DNA from: a virus
Direction: 5' to 3' (one strand)
IMG/VR virus record: IMGVR_UViG_3300046741_000023
Coordinates: 1-32,691 of that record
DNA: 32,691 nt
The notes under the pieces were generated by a model. That model did no database searches. It had not been told where the DNA came from and saw only the letters and a list, made by a program, of their open reading frames with translations. This document shows, in pieces, positions 1 to 8,420 of this stretch (position 1 is its first letter; each line of letters begins with the position of its first letter). The position numbers and the translations under genes were made by a program.

Positions 1-82
1 GGGGGCTGGGGGGGGCGCGCCGGATAAAAAGCCAAACCCCCGGGCGCGCACCCCGTGTGACGTGGTCCGATGGCGCAGTGAC
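1..82. other. Non-coding left edge after the capsid gene
   Basis: This short stretch lies downstream of the capsid stop on the minus strand. It is very G/C-rich and holds two GCGCGC-type blocks (about 16-22 and 43-49) that could pair around an A-rich centre at about 25-37. It might be part of a terminator or of the gap before the next head gene, but the window edge prevents a decision. No gene start is convincing. Confidence 0.35.
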
Positions 83-1126
83 CTAAGAAGCCTTGCACTT
101 GATCAGCAGATACGGGTGGCCAGCGCTCACAACGTTACGGCCGTGGCATTGCCACTCCAGCTCTTGAGCGCGGCCGAGTACGGCATCATCCACAGTGCCG
201 TAGTAATTGATCCGAAACGCCTCGCGCTCCGTGTACAGCACACCGCCCAATTGGCTCGTGCTCATTTGCTCACAACCGATGAAAAACGTGGTGTCGTTTT
301 CGAAGCCGGCCAGCTCATCGGCTTGCATCGGCATCGCAAAGCCGAGTGCCTTGATCAAGCCTTCCACATCCGCGCTGCCGCCTCCGCTCGTGGCCGCTTG
401 CGCCAAGAACTTTGCCGACGTGAGTTGTACCGCGCGCGGGAACATGCGCGGCGGCACGAGCAACGTGGAAGGTCTTAGAAAGCGGGGCGTTCTTCCATTC
501 GGCATTTTCAGCGTAGCGATGTACGCCACAATCTTGCCGAGATTTTTGAGTGCTTCTTCGATGTTGATCGAATCATCGATCGGACATGCCCCCGGATACC
601 CGGTGGCCGGCACCGCTGCGCCGGTGAGAATGTTGCCGAAGACTCCGGCGCTTTCCTTGAAGGGGTTGTAGGGGTGATCGGCGGCAAAAAACGGCTTGCC
701 ATCGTAGGCCATGTACATCCCCGGCGTGTGCGCGTTTAGAAGCAAGTGGCTGACTTGCTCTTGCGGCCAATAGGACATGTACGCGCCAATGTCCGCGCTC
801 CACTGTGCGGAGAGCTCCATCCCACCGCCGTCGGTGTCTTCGAGCTGCGCGCGGCTAAGCTTCAAGCCGGCTCCGCTGAATTTGTTTTCGATCGTGGTGT
901 ATTGAGCCACGAGATCGTCAAAACGGATGTTGCCGCCGCTTTGCTGATCGCGGATCTGCGCCGTGGACAAGAGCCACGTGATCACATCTTTGAGCCCCGT
1001 GGTGGGGCGCGTCTTCGTGATGCGGTTCCACCAGAGGTTACTTCGAAGCCGCTCGTATTCGCGCTCCGTGATCACGGACATACGCGTCTCGAGTGACATG
1101 AGAAATGTTGGAGTCAATGCCGGCAT
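83..1126 (-). CDS. Mu gpT-like major capsid protein
   Basis: Predicted to be the major head subunit that forms the icosahedral shell. The 347-residue product has the layout of the Mu gpT family: an N-terminal helix (MPALTPTFLMSLETRMSVI), a central part with YDGKPFFAADHPYNP, and a C-terminal beta-rich part. That central motif, the product length and the place after the protease-scaffold gene are typical of Mu-like head modules. I chose the ATG at 1126 because AAGGA lies 6 bases upstream; the open frame continues to 1198, but that extension looks unlike capsid sequence. It is the last gene of the minus-strand block before the window edge, and follows the decoration-like gene by 28 bp. The family call rests on motif memory, not alignment. 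Confidence 0.85.
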   Translation of the reverse strand: MPALTPTFLMSLETRMSVITEREYERLRSNLWWNRITKTRPTTGLKDVITWLLSTAQIRDQQSGGNIRFDDLVAQYTTIENKFSGAGLKLSRAQLEDTDGGGMELSAQWSADIGAYMSYWPQEQVSHLLLNAHTPGMYMAYDGKPFFAADHPYNPFKESAGVFGNILTGAAVPATGYPGACPIDDSINIEEALKNLGKIVAYIATLKMPNGRTPRFLRPSTLLVPPRMFPRAVQLTSAKFLAQAATSGGGSADVEGLIKALGFAMPMQADELAGFENDTTFFIGCEQMSTSQLGGVLYTEREAFRINYYGTVDDAVLGRAQELEWQCHGRNVVSAGHPYLLIKCKAS

Positions 1127-1154
1127 ATTGTGTCCTTGGATCCCTTCCCCGGCT

Positions 1155-1913
1155 TCACGGGCTAACGTAGGCGTTGGCGTGCCACTTGCCGCCGACATAC
1201 GCGGCGATCACGCAATGGCGCTTGAGCGCGGTGAGTGCGGTGGTGAGCACCGCGGGGCCGGTCGCATCGCGGTATTGAACCGTGTGGCCATTGGCCACCC
1301 CGTTCGCGGTGAAGATCAACCACGTGCCTTCGGATGCCACCGCCGGCAGCGTGACAGTGGATGCGATCGCGGTGGCCGGCACCGCGATCGCGGATCCCGG
1401 CGCTGGCGAATCTGCGATCACCATGTCGCCAGCGGTGAAGGCCGGCGGGGTGACAATCGGCAACGCGCCGCCACCGCCACCACCCGCGCCACCGCCGCCG
1501 ATCGGCAGCTTTTGCACGGCCACTCCGTCAGCCGTAGCAAACGCCCAAATCCGGCCGGCAACGCAGCCATTGGCGGCAAGCGTAACCGTTTGATCGTCGG
1601 CGCAATAGGCGATCGATCCGACATTGGCGGCCGAGATGCCGCCGGCACTCGCCCACCACTCCACTTCAATTTCAACGCAAAGGTTGACATTGATCGTGGT
1701 GTCCACGGCCAGCGCCGACGCATCCACCGTCTCGGCGGCAACACCGATGATGAACAGATCGGACTCGGCATGCGCCGGCTCCACTTTGCCCGTGGAGAGA
1801 TCGATCCCGATCAGCGCGTGCTTCCAAATTTTCGCGGTACCGAATGCCACCGGGAAGCGCCGAAAAGTCCAGCGCTCGAAAGCACGCATCCGTTCCATGA
1901 TCAATGCGGTCAT
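1155..1913 (-). CDS. Capsid decoration/stabilisation-like protein with Gly hinge
   Basis: A 252-residue protein between the protease-scaffold and the capsid gene, the usual place for a head decoration (cement) protein. Residues about 30-75 (ALIGIDLSTGKVEPA, then DLFIIGVAAETVDAS) resemble the short beta-barrel pattern of DUF2190-type decoration proteins. A glycine run near residues 138-147 works as a hinge, and the C-terminal half repeats a beta-rich pattern that could be a second, surface-exposed domain. The start ATG at 1913 has AAGGAC about 10 bases upstream in almost the same leader as the capsid gene (AAGGACACAA in both). Function is inferred from position and fold pattern; a minor head protein is the main alternative. 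Confidence 0.6.
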   Translation of the reverse strand: MTALIMERMRAFERWTFRRFPVAFGTAKIWKHALIGIDLSTGKVEPAHAESDLFIIGVAAETVDASALAVDTTINVNLCVEIEVEWWASAGGISAANVGSIAYCADDQTVTLAANGCVAGRIWAFATADGVAVQKLPIGGGGAGGGGGGALPIVTPPAFTAGDMVIADSPAPGSAIAVPATAIASTVTLPAVASEGTWLIFTANGVANGHTVQYRDATGPAVLTTALTALKRHCVIAAYVGGKWHANAYVSP

Positions 1914-1955
1914 ATGGGTTGTGTCCTTGCGTTAGGCGGGGTGTTAGGCGGCCGC

Positions 1956-3470
1956 CTAGGACCGGCCGGCATCCGTGGTGATCGCGGCCGCGGGTGGCGT
2001 CTCCGGCAGCTCATCGGCCACCACGCCGAAAAACATCGTGGAGCCTTCCCGGCGGCAGCCGAATTTTTGTTGGGTAAGTCCCATGCGGCGATCCATGTCG
2101 GCCGTCTCCGAAGACGGAGCGAGCGCGGCCGGTCCTTGCGTGGAGCCGCGCGCGCTCGCAACGGTGGTGATCGGCGCGCGCTTCGCGATCGGCCCCTTCG
2201 GCAGTGTCTTGACCATGTCGCGCACCGTGGCGATCGGCGCTTTGGACAGTGCCGCTCGAAGCTCCGGTCCGAAGTCCGGCCGGCGCGCGATCAGCGTGGC
2301 GCGCTCGCGCGCTTCACCTTCGGCAGCGGCGCGCGCTTCGAGCCGGTGCACACGCGCGGCGAGCTGGAGCTCGGCGCTGGATGCCGAAGCGGTGGCGGTA
2401 CTCGCACCCGGCGCGGCCACGCTCTTTGGCTTCTTGTCGGCCGGCGGTTCATCATCATCCATCGCCGCCGGCACCGCGGCAGCGTCCGGATCCTTGTCAT
2501 CACTTTCCGCGTCCGGCTTGTCTTCGGCCGGCTCTTCGGCATCCGGCTTCGGCTCGTCTCCGTCCGGCTCTTCGTGCTTCGGCGGTTCGGCTTCGGCCAT
2601 GGCCGCAAGCGCGCGCTTCGCCGCGGATGCGTTGGCGTCTCCGCCTTTGGCCATCTTTTCGAGCATGCCCCGCGCGGTGTCGTATTCACTCTTTGCAAAC
2701 AGTCCCATGGGATCCTCACTGCTTGCGAAGGCAAGCGCTTGATCGAACGTGGCCACTCCGTCAGCAAGCCCCGCGTTCACGGCGCCATTGCCGTAAAACA
2801 CAGCACCATCGAAGCCGGCCACCGTGGCCGCCGATAGCTGCGGCCGTTGCTCGCTGATCAGCTCGAAAAATTGCGCGGCCAAACCGTCCACGTGCCGCTG
2901 TGTTTCTACGAGCTCCGCATCCGTGATCGGGGAGTCGGGATTGCCGTCCAGCTTACGCGCACCGCTTGCGACGAAAGCCACACGCAAGCCGCTTTGCGCG
3001 TTGGCCGCGGTTAGGTCCGGCCGAGAGCTCAACACACCGATTGATCCCGCGGGGCATGTATCCCCGATCACGATCACGGTGGCCGCGGTGGCGAGCGCAT
3101 ATGCCGCGCTACAAGCCTTGTCCACGTAGGCAATCAGCGGCTTGTTTGCTTTGGCTGCGTCTTCCCGAATCGCGCGCGCCGTCTCGAAGCACCCCGACGC
3201 ATCGCCGCCGGGGCTATCGAAGCGCATCACGATCGCGCGGCCATCGCTCGCGCATGCCTCATGCACGCGCGCGCGGATCGCTTCGTAACTGTCGCACCAC
3301 ATTTCATCCCGCTGGACAAGCGGACCCGAAATTTCGATCACGTCCACTTGCCCCACGCGCGCATTGGCGCGCGTGGCCGGCGCAAAAAAGAGCTCGAAAA
3401 ACGCCTTCGGATCGATCGCCAAAAGACCGTGGCGATCGAAGCGGTGCGAAGATACGGCGCGCCGGCTCAT
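1956..3470 (-). CDS. S49-family prohead protease fused to a scaffold-like C-terminal region
   Basis: Predicted maturation protease with a built-in scaffold. The 504-residue product begins with an SppA/S49-like domain (about 40-245) with FDSPGGDASG near 84-93. The likely catalytic serine is S121 in KACSAAYALA and the likely general-base lysine is K173 in GARKLDGNP; GSIGV lies near 142-146. Residues about 295-350 are acidic and Pro-rich, then a short helical segment (about 365-425) and a Pro/Thr-rich tail follow, as in Mu gpI-type proteins whose C-terminal part guides shell assembly. The ATG at 3470 overlaps the portal stop as ATGA, so I reject the longer Arg-rich N-terminal extension. The scaffold role of the tail is inference from composition and location. 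Confidence 0.85.
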   Translation of the reverse strand: MSRRAVSSHRFDRHGLLAIDPKAFFELFFAPATRANARVGQVDVIEISGPLVQRDEMWCDSYEAIRARVHEACASDGRAIVMRFDSPGGDASGCFETARAIREDAAKANKPLIAYVDKACSAAYALATAATVIVIGDTCPAGSIGVLSSRPDLTAANAQSGLRVAFVASGARKLDGNPDSPITDAELVETQRHVDGLAAQFFELISEQRPQLSAATVAGFDGAVFYGNGAVNAGLADGVATFDQALAFASSEDPMGLFAKSEYDTARGMLEKMAKGGDANASAAKRALAAMAEAEPPKHEEPDGDEPKPDAEEPAEDKPDAESDDKDPDAAAVPAAMDDDEPPADKKPKSVAAPGASTATASASSAELQLAARVHRLEARAAAEGEARERATLIARRPDFGPELRAALSKAPIATVRDMVKTLPKGPIAKRAPITTVASARGSTQGPAALAPSSETADMDRRMGLTQQKFGCRREGSTMFFGVVADELPETPPAAAITTDAGRS

Positions 3471-4888
3471 GCTGCCGCCTCCATGTCTTCGTCTTCGTAT
3501 TCGTCGGCGCTGGCGTCTTCGTCGGCGCTCGCATCTTCGGGGAGCTCGGCCGGCGCGCCTTCGGGCATCACCACCGCGCTCGCCTGTACGGTGGTATTTC
3601 CTTGGAGCGGGATCCCGAAGCGCGCGCACACCGCGGGAATATCGAGCTGTAAGCCTTGCGCCGCGAGCGCTTCGCTGATCACCTTGATCCCGTTGCCGGC
3701 AGCCACGAGCGCGTTGCCTTCGGCCGCTTTGTCTTTGGGCGGGGTAACGTCCCACTCCACGCATGCCGGCTTGTCTTCGATCGCCGCTTCCCCGAAGCGG
3801 CTTGCGACGAAAGCGGGAATCACTTGCGTGTTCAGCGTGTACGCAAGATCGTCGGCCGTGGCTTTGATCAGATCCGCGCGGATCGACTTGTGCACATCCG
3901 CGTTAGCAAAGCCGGTGCCGCCGGTGGTCGTAACTTCTTGGCCGCACACCGCAATGATCATCTCATTGTTTTGATCCGCGATCGTTTTGAGCCAGCACTC
4001 AAAGCCCCGGCCGTTGCTCTCCACGAGCTTCACGTCATAACCGGGCTTCATCCCGAAGACGGTATTCACGCCCCACGCGAGCACCGCGCGAAACCACGTA
4101 TCGCTTTGGGCTTCGCTGCCGCCTTGCGGCATCACGGCCACGCGCGCGGGGTTTGCTAGCTTGCCTTCCCAATTGTCTTTGTGAAGGTTTGCGTGCTCTT
4201 TGCGGATGTACGCGCGGCCGATGCAACGCCAGATCCCATTCACCCACGGCGCGTTTCGGCCACCGGGTGTATGTAAAACCCAGCGGCCGTCTCCCGGCGT
4301 GATCGGCAAAAGCCCCGCGGTGCTCTTGAAGTACCAGCGATTTTCGATCCAGCGATAGATCAAGAAGTGCGGCTCCAGCCGCACCATCACCGGATAGTCT
4401 CGGCCGACTACCGGCACGAGCTCTGCCACACCGCAGCCAAGTGTGATGCCGTCGGCCGCGAGCGCGGCGAGCTCACTCGGTGGGCACATCTCATCGAAGA
4501 CACTTCGTGTCTCGGCCGTATCGTGGCCAAGCTCCAGCGCCGCGATCACTTCGGGATCACCCCGGAAGGTTTTCGGCAGCCGGACAAGCCCACCGGTGCG
4601 CGTACTTAGGACACCGGAAAACACCCCGTCCGTCCGAGCCGCGCGCATGAGCTTGCCGGCCAGCTCCAGATTGCCGGCATCGGCGTCATGCTCCGCCGCT
4701 TCGAGCTGCGCCAAGTACCAGCGCGTTTGTGGGATCGTGGGGAGCTGGATCTGGCCGCCCATGCTGGCGCGCATACGGATCACTTCGGGCGAATCGAGAT
4801 CCGCATACGCTGCCGCGTGTGGCGGCGGGGCTTGGTAAGCGGAGCGGCCGAGTAGGCTGGCCGTGTATCTCGAGATCGCTTCGAACAC
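3467..4888 (-). CDS. Portal protein, Mu gp29-like (DUF935 family)
   Basis: Predicted portal subunit: a dodecameric ring through which DNA enters and leaves the head. The 473-residue length, the WYFKSTAG and WVLHTPGG segments, the IWRCIGRAYIRKEHA helix and the late FGMKPGYDVKL and MIIAVCGQEVTTTGG segments match the general form of DUF935 (Mu gp29-like) portals. The C-terminus is Asp/Glu-rich. The gene sits between the terminase/HTH pair and the protease-scaffold gene and overlaps the latter by ATGA. The first possible start is a GTG at 4888 without a visible ribosome binding site, so the exact N-terminus is uncertain. Confidence 0.88.
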   Translation of the reverse strand: MFEAISRYTASLLGRSAYQAPPPHAAAYADLDSPEVIRMRASMGGQIQLPTIPQTRWYLAQLEAAEHDADAGNLELAGKLMRAARTDGVFSGVLSTRTGGLVRLPKTFRGDPEVIAALELGHDTAETRSVFDEMCPPSELAALAADGITLGCGVAELVPVVGRDYPVMVRLEPHFLIYRWIENRWYFKSTAGLLPITPGDGRWVLHTPGGRNAPWVNGIWRCIGRAYIRKEHANLHKDNWEGKLANPARVAVMPQGGSEAQSDTWFRAVLAWGVNTVFGMKPGYDVKLVESNGRGFECWLKTIADQNNEMIIAVCGQEVTTTGGTGFANADVHKSIRADLIKATADDLAYTLNTQVIPAFVASRFGEAAIEDKPACVEWDVTPPKDKAAEGNALVAAGNGIKVISEALAAQGLQLDIPAVCARFGIPLQGNTTVQASAVVMPEGAPAELPEDASADEDASADEYEDEDMEAAA

Positions 4889-4938
4889 GCCACGCGAAGA
4901 TCCACGCGCGCGCGGCAGCCGCGGTTACGTAGTGGGCT

Positions 4939-5178
4939 TCACTCGGCCGCGAGCGGCGAAGCGGCCACGGCAGCGTCCCACCCGGCCGCCCCGATCCCAT
5001 ACAGCGCCTGCAGCTTGGCGCGCGCGGCCGGACTCGGCCGCTTGTAGCCCGAAGCCCAGTAGCTCACGGCCGGCCGCGACACGCCCACGCGCGCGGCTAC
5101 TTCGCGCTCCGTGGTGTACCGAAGCACCGCCAAGAGCGAGCGGCGGCCCCGACTGATCACGATCAGCGCCGTTGCCAT
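4939..5178 (-). CDS. Small stand-alone HTH protein, paralogous to the TerS DNA-binding domain
   Basis: A 79-residue protein made almost only of a helix-turn-helix: REVAARVGVSRPAVSYWASG at about 25-44, then a helical RAKLQALYGIGAAGWD segment. It closely resembles the N-terminal domain of the small terminase encoded just upstream (SAVSDWRSGAKVPGATARAK and YGIPLRAWS). It starts inside the end of the large terminase gene (16-bp overlap) and precedes the portal gene. It may bind the same DNA sites as TerS, regulate late genes or help packaging. The start ATG at 5178 is the first in frame after a run of unlikely sequence. The function is not known; the paralogy is visible directly. Confidence 0.75.
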   Translation of the reverse strand: MATALIVISRGRRSLLAVLRYTTEREVAARVGVSRPAVSYWASGYKRPSPAARAKLQALYGIGAAGWDAAVAASPLAAE

Positions 5179-6839
5179 ATCGAAGCTCCAGCGTAGGGAT
5201 CGATCAGCGGTGCGCCTTCGTGGCGCTGCGCGCGCTCCATGGGACTCGCGGCCGCGCGCGCGGCCGCCGAGAGCTCCGCATCCGCGCGCAGCGAGAGCGG
5301 CTCCCACGCGGCCAGCGCTGCGGCATCGTAGCGATCGGGGCTCCGGCCGATGAGCTTGCGAAGCGTGATCTTGTCCGTGACTTTCAAGCGGCCATTGGCG
5401 GCTTGCTTCCATTCGAGCGCGTGGAGCTCTTTGGAGAGCTTCGCATCTTCGAGGATCGCGCCGCCTTCGGCCATCCAGCTTTCAAGGTTCGCCGCGAGCT
5501 CATCGCGCATACGGTCGTATACGGTCGGCTTGCGCACCGCGCGATCGCTGGCGCGCATGCTCACGAGAATGAAAGCACCTTCGTGTTCATCCAGATACGC
5601 GCGCAGCTGGCCATCCAGTTGCGAGCCGATCGATCCTTCCCGATCGAAGACAACTACCGGAGTCTCGCGCGGCAGCGTGAGCGGCGGCCGCAAGAGCTGG
5701 AGCAACATGGCAAGATGCTGATCCGCACTGAGTCCTTGATAGGCTCGAAGCAAAAGCATCTTGACGCCACGGCGCGCGCAAAAGACCGTTTCGTCTCCGC
5801 TGCCGGACTCACCCGCGGGATCCAAACCGATGTACAGACACCCCGCCTCCGGCGCTTCGTACCAGCGCTTTTCACTCTCGCCGATCGCGTGAAGGGAAAA
5901 GATCTTCCCTTCTTCGTTTGTGGCGTGCTCGCCCCGGACGCGCACCCGGTACAGCGCCGACTCTTCGCCCCACTCGAGACGCTTTTCCGCGATCCACTCG
6001 CTCGTGGCCAAGCCGGGGATCACCACTTCACCGCGCATCACGTTCGGCGTGGTTTCACTCGAGACGCGGATCGTTTTGTAGTGGGCTTGTTTGCTCGTGA
6101 AGGCTTCGAAAAACTCACCGGAGTTTTTCGTACCATTGCCCATAAGCACGAGCTTCGCGCCGCCGGCTCGATTGCCTTCGATCGCTTCGAAGATGAGATC
6201 CGGGACACCGCTTGCCTCGTCTACCAAGTACAAGAGATTGGATCCGGAGATGCCGGCCACGGCTTCGGCTTCCCTACTCGTGAAGCCGACGATCTCTCGA
6301 AAGTCTCCGCTCTTGAGTCCGGTCCTTGCTAACTCGCCTTGATCACCATCGATCACGGCCGAGTGCGGACATGGCACCGGGATCGCGCGGCCGTCCGGAT
6401 CTTCGAGCTTGCATGCGAGACACCGGCCGCTACGCGCACGCAACATGCGCAGCTCGCGCCAAAGGATCTGATCGACTTGCCGCGCGGTGGTGCTGGAAAG
6501 GATCACGCGCGCATCCTGAAACGAGCAAAAAAACCAGAGTGCCAATCCCGCGATGCATGCCGACTTGCCGACTTTATGACCCGAGCACACCGCTACGCGC
6601 GGATAGTCGCGCACCGCTTCCACAATCTCGATTTGCCGCGCCCACGGCTCGAAGCCGAGCACTTCCCGAAAGAAGCCCACCGGCTCGCGTCTCCACTTCG
6701 CACTCGGGAAGCGCACCCCCGTGGCGCGCTGGACTAGCGTGCGCAAGCCGATGGATAGGTCGGCGGCAAAGGTCGCATCGGCCGGCGGCAACATGGCCGC
6801 CTTGCGCTTCGCCACTTCGATGCCGACCACGCTTGTCAT
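5163..6839 (-). CDS. Terminase large subunit (packaging ATPase/nuclease)
   Basis: Motor and headful nuclease of DNA packaging. The 558-residue product has a terminase-type Walker A, CSGHKVGKS at 85-93, a Walker B LLYLVDEAS at 202-210 and a coupling-like VLMGNGT at 231-237. The C-terminal RNase H-like nuclease shows D340 in YIGLDPAGE, D399 in VVVFDREG and D504 in SPDRYDAA, the expected acidic triad. Cysteines at 140, 143 and 157 form a small insertion that may bind zinc. The family is that of Mu gp28-type and related large terminases. The start ATG at 6839 overlaps the TerS stop by ATGA, and the HTH gene starts within the last codons. Confidence 0.93.
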   Translation of the reverse strand: MTSVVGIEVAKRKAAMLPPADATFAADLSIGLRTLVQRATGVRFPSAKWRREPVGFFREVLGFEPWARQIEIVEAVRDYPRVAVCSGHKVGKSACIAGLALWFFCSFQDARVILSSTTARQVDQILWRELRMLRARSGRCLACKLEDPDGRAIPVPCPHSAVIDGDQGELARTGLKSGDFREIVGFTSREAEAVAGISGSNLLYLVDEASGVPDLIFEAIEGNRAGGAKLVLMGNGTKNSGEFFEAFTSKQAHYKTIRVSSETTPNVMRGEVVIPGLATSEWIAEKRLEWGEESALYRVRVRGEHATNEEGKIFSLHAIGESEKRWYEAPEAGCLYIGLDPAGESGSGDETVFCARRGVKMLLLRAYQGLSADQHLAMLLQLLRPPLTLPRETPVVVFDREGSIGSQLDGQLRAYLDEHEGAFILVSMRASDRAVRKPTVYDRMRDELAANLESWMAEGGAILEDAKLSKELHALEWKQAANGRLKVTDKITLRKLIGRSPDRYDAAALAAWEPLSLRADAELSAAARAAASPMERAQRHEGAPLIDPYAGASIWQRR

Positions 6840-7423
6840 TTGTCCAGCCGTCCAATCGCATCGATCACGGCTTGCGCGGCGATCGGGTGGGGCTCCAGCG
6901 CGGCCACGATGGCGGCGCGCAGCTTGCGCCAGCTCGGATGCGCGGTGACATAGCGCGCTTCGCTGTACTCATTGGCTTGCTCCAGTTTGGCGCGCAGCGC
7001 GAGAATTTGAGACTCGGCCGTGGCGAGCTTTACGCGCTCTTGCGGGATCAAGCCTTCGGCGTTTCGTTCGCGCCGGAGGATCGCCGCGATGGCCAAACAG
7101 TCTTCGAGCGTAGTCGGGGTGTGGCCATTGCCGGCCACTTCATCCGCCGACGGCTCATCCGGCAGCGTCCCACCCGGCCGCACCGACCACGCGCGCAGGG
7201 GGATGCCGTAGCCGGCAAAGAGCTTGGCGCGCGCGGTGGCTCCGGGAACCTTTGCGCCGCTGCGCCAATCGCTCACGGCCGACTCCGATCGGAAGCCGCA
7301 CCGGCTGGCGATCGTTTCGTATGTGTCCGTAAGCTCCACGAGCCGGCGCTGGCCTTCGGTGCGGATCACCGAAGGTTGCCGGCCGGACCGTGGTGGCTCT
7401 TTATGTCCGTTGCCTTTGGCCAT
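6836..7423 (-). CDS. Terminase small subunit with N-terminal HTH
   Basis: Predicted DNA-recognition subunit of the packaging motor: 195 residues directly upstream of the large subunit, overlapping it by ATGA. Residues about 28-75 form an XRE-like helix-turn-helix ending in GYGIPLRAWS. Residues about 105-150 form a long helix (DCLAIAAILRRERN and VKLATAESQILALRAKLE), suited to ring oligomerisation, and the C-terminus is helical. This plan is common in phage small terminases. I chose the ATG at 7423; a TTG at 7441 is possible, and neither has a clear ribosome binding site. The HTH is duplicated as the 79-residue protein at 4939-5178. Confidence 0.8.
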   Translation of the reverse strand: MAKGNGHKEPPRSGRQPSVIRTEGQRRLVELTDTYETIASRCGFRSESAVSDWRSGAKVPGATARAKLFAGYGIPLRAWSVRPGGTLPDEPSADEVAGNGHTPTTLEDCLAIAAILRRERNAEGLIPQERVKLATAESQILALRAKLEQANEYSEARYVTAHPSWRKLRAAIVAALEPHPIAAQAVIDAIGRLDK

Positions 7424-7659
7424 TATCAAGACTCGTGCCAAGTCGGATATCGCGAAATCATTGAGTTTTTTGGCGTGTCCGGTTTTTGCGGCGCGGCCCC
7501 TTGGACCCTCCCATTCCCCCTTCTGTTCGATGTGGGGGCCGTTGTGGGCGACTTGAGCCCCGCGGTGGTGGGTATGGCGCCCGCCGTGGTGAGTTAGACC
7601 ATTTGCCTACCCCTGCGCACATGTGCGCATATGGCACAATAGCAAGCCATTCCGCGCGC
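7424..7659. other. Intergenic gap upstream of the terminase genes
   Basis: About 236 bp without a convincing gene, the largest gap in the minus-strand block. It contains the perfect palindrome at 7614-7629 and G/C-rich runs near 7515-7590. It may hold the promoter for the packaging/head genes and, by position next to the small terminase gene, a packaging site. I cannot identify a clear -35/-10 pair. A 68-residue frame starting at 7667 is Arg/Pro-rich and looks non-coding. Confidence 0.4.
7614..7629. promoter_or_regulatory. Perfect 16-bp palindrome upstream of terminase genes
   Basis: The sequence TGCGCACATGTGCGCA reads the same on both strands. It is the only sizeable perfect palindrome in this gap and lies about 190 bp upstream of the small terminase start. 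A dimeric HTH protein, such as TerS itself or the 79-residue paralog, could bind it. This is inference from symmetry and position. Confidence 0.4.
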
Positions 7660-8127
7660 TTACTCATTGTCAAGCGCAATCTGAGCTTCGCGCTCGATTA
7701 GGTGGCCAGCATCCCACCCGTCTTTATATGCATCACGCTTGGCCGCGCTTACGAGCGCCGCGCATTCCACCCACTGGATGGAGCTCGGCTTGTCTCGCTG
7801 GCGATCGCGCTCGTGGCACACGCGCCACGGGGTATCCACGATCCACAGCTCGCACCGCGCACCATTGCGCCGCCCCATGGCAAGCCACCTAGCGCGCTCG
7901 AAGCCCCGTAGGCTGCACGCATCCACCACGATGCTCCGGCCAGCCACAAGCGCCGCTTCGGCATGCCGCCACAGCTTCACGAAGACGGCCGCCGCGTCCG
8001 CGCTCTCGGTGCGTACAGCGTCGGCGCTCATTACGAGCGCATCCAGCCGCCTACCAAGCGCCGCGGCCAGCGTGGACTTCCCCGAAGCCGGCAATCCGCA
8101 CATGACGTGGAGCTCCGGCGGCTTCAT
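7660..8127 (-). CDS. Polynucleotide kinase-like P-loop ATPase (AAA_33 type)
   Basis: A 155-residue protein with a Walker A GLPASGKST at 11-19, a following D36 (MSADAVR) in the position of the substrate-binding aspartate of T4 Pnk-type kinases, D69 in SIVVDACS, and an Arg-rich lid (CHERDRQRD). These features fit a small nucleotide or polynucleotide 5'-kinase. There is no phosphatase domain. The start ATG at 8127 has GGAGG 4 bases upstream and overlaps the preceding stop as ATGA. It ends the run of nucleic-acid metabolism genes before the terminase gap. The substrate (DNA or RNA end, or nucleotide) cannot be read from the sequence. Confidence 0.75.
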   Translation of the reverse strand: MKPPELHVMCGLPASGKSTLAAALGRRLDALVMSADAVRTESADAAAVFVKLWRHAEAALVAGRSIVVDACSLRGFERARWLAMGRRNGARCELWIVDTPWRVCHERDRQRDKPSSIQWVECAALVSAAKRDAYKDGWDAGHLIEREAQIALDNE

Positions 8128-8420
8128 TCCGCCTCCGGTAGCCGTGGCCGATAGTGCATGAAGTGCTCGCGCGTATACGACACGAGCTGGCCGTATGCGG
8201 TGCGCGCGCAATTCCGCGCCACGGCATCGGGCGCGCCGTCCGGCAGCACATACTCACACTGCACGCGCAGCACGAGCGTTACAGCCGTGTGTCCCGGCTT
8301 TTCCGCCGGCCGCTGGACACCGATGCTTAGATCGGGATCTGGCAACGTCTCCGCCGTGAGCTTGCCTACGTGGCCAGCGCGCCGCCTCCCATGCTCCCGG
8401 AGCTCTCGAAATTGCGTCAT
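8124..8420 (-). CDS. Hypothetical small phage protein
   Basis: A 98-residue protein that I do not recognise. The N-terminus is basic (RELREHGRRRAGH), followed by a beta-rich middle (TAVTLVLRVQCEYVLP) and a helical C-terminus (ARTAYGQLVSYTREHF). It has no signal peptide or membrane segment. It overlaps the genes on both sides by ATGA, so it is clearly part of the translated chain between the 69-residue protein and the kinase-like ATPase. Confidence 0.65.
   Translation of the reverse strand: MTQFRELREHGRRRAGHVGKLTAETLPDPDLSIGVQRPAEKPGHTAVTLVLRVQCEYVLPDGAPDAVARNCARTAYGQLVSYTREHFMHYRPRLPEAE

Noticed and set aside
93-104. ATCAAGTGCA-like half of the operator motif at the end of the capsid gene
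   Set aside because: Only one half matches, it lies in coding sequence at a gene end, and no promoter is nearby; probably chance.
963-2837. Long plus-strand open frame (624 codons) opposite the capsid, decoration and protease genes
   Set aside because: It is Arg/His/Gly-rich, spans several real genes on the other strand and arises from the high GC content.
5172-7597. Long plus-strand open frames opposite the terminase genes
   Set aside because: They mirror the coding frames of TerL and TerS and have no family motif, start signal or promoter.
7458-7679. Small minus-strand frame in the gap before terS
   Set aside because: Its Arg/Pro/Gly-rich translation and lack of a ribosome binding site suggest chance; the region is better read as regulatory.
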